A stretch of DNA of 6,605 nucleotides from Luminiphilus sp. (lineage in GTDB: Bacteria > Pseudomonadota > Gammaproteobacteria > Pseudomonadales > Halieaceae). Under the pieces are notes generated by a model. The model did not search any database and was not told the DNA's origin. It worked only from the letters and a program-made list of their open reading frames with translations. Position numbers and translations under genes: made by a program. The DNA lies in NCBI GenBank assembly GCA_022425845.1, contig JAKMEU010000146.1, positions 1 to 6,605 on the forward strand. The letters are read 5' to 3'. Positions 6,587 to 6,605 of the stretch are shown here, piece by piece (the stretch's first letter is position 1; every line of letters begins with the position of its first letter).

Positions 6587-6605
6587 CAGACCAACGGAGT
6601 TTATC

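Noticed and set aside
1..6605. Search for a mobile element, phage remnant, CRISPR array, toxin-antitoxin pair or defence cluster
   Set aside because: Every long frame is explained by housekeeping or signalling families, gaps are short, and no terminal repeats, direct-repeat arrays, tRNA or recombinase genes are visible.

Overview
The window reads as ordinary, gene-dense chromosomal DNA from a gammaproteobacterium. PepN is very close in length and active-site numbering to the E. coli enzyme (867 aa against about 870, constant offset of +3). A YeaC-type (DUF1315) protein, a BatD tail and an HD-GYP response regulator together suggest a marine or environmental lineage in the Pseudomonadales/Oceanospirillales/Marinobacter range. 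That placement is inferred from protein character only; no rRNA or tRNA is present to fix it. I see no insertion sequence, phage gene, CRISPR array, tRNA or rRNA. Non-coding gaps are all under 150 bases.

Layout: (1) Bases 2-286 (+) are the last 94 codons of a BatD-like protein whose start lies left of the window. (2) Bases 289-1008 (-) encode an OmpR/PhoB-type response regulator that converges on batD with a 2-base gap; a perfect 8-bp hairpin sits at this junction. (3) Bases 1009-1147 form a divergent intergenic region with a candidate sigma70 promoter for the minus-strand regulator. (4) Bases 1148-2227 (+) encode a response regulator with an HD-GYP output domain, a likely cyclic-di-GMP phosphodiesterase. 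(5) Bases 2247-6586 (-) hold a tight four-gene cluster, in transcription order: rhomboid intramembrane protease, YeaC/DUF1315 protein, DUF2797 zinc-cysteine protein, and aminopeptidase N (PepN). Junctions are an 11-base gap, a 1-base overlap (TAATG) and an 8-base overlap (ATGCGTGA), which points to co-transcription and translational coupling.

How the parts may work together: the two divergent response regulators both keep their phospho-acceptor Asp (D52 in each), yet no histidine kinase is present, so their kinase or kinases are encoded elsewhere. One would act on DNA, the other on cyclic-di-GMP. The minus-strand cluster combines two proteases (rhomboid in the membrane, PepN in the cytosol) with two poorly characterised proteins.

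I found no convincing new system. The points most worth checking are the apparent loss of one metal-ligand position in the HD-GYP domain, the GIY-YIG-like segment behind a nine-cysteine cluster in the DUF2797 protein, and the conserved-looking coupling of YeaC, DUF2797 and PepN.
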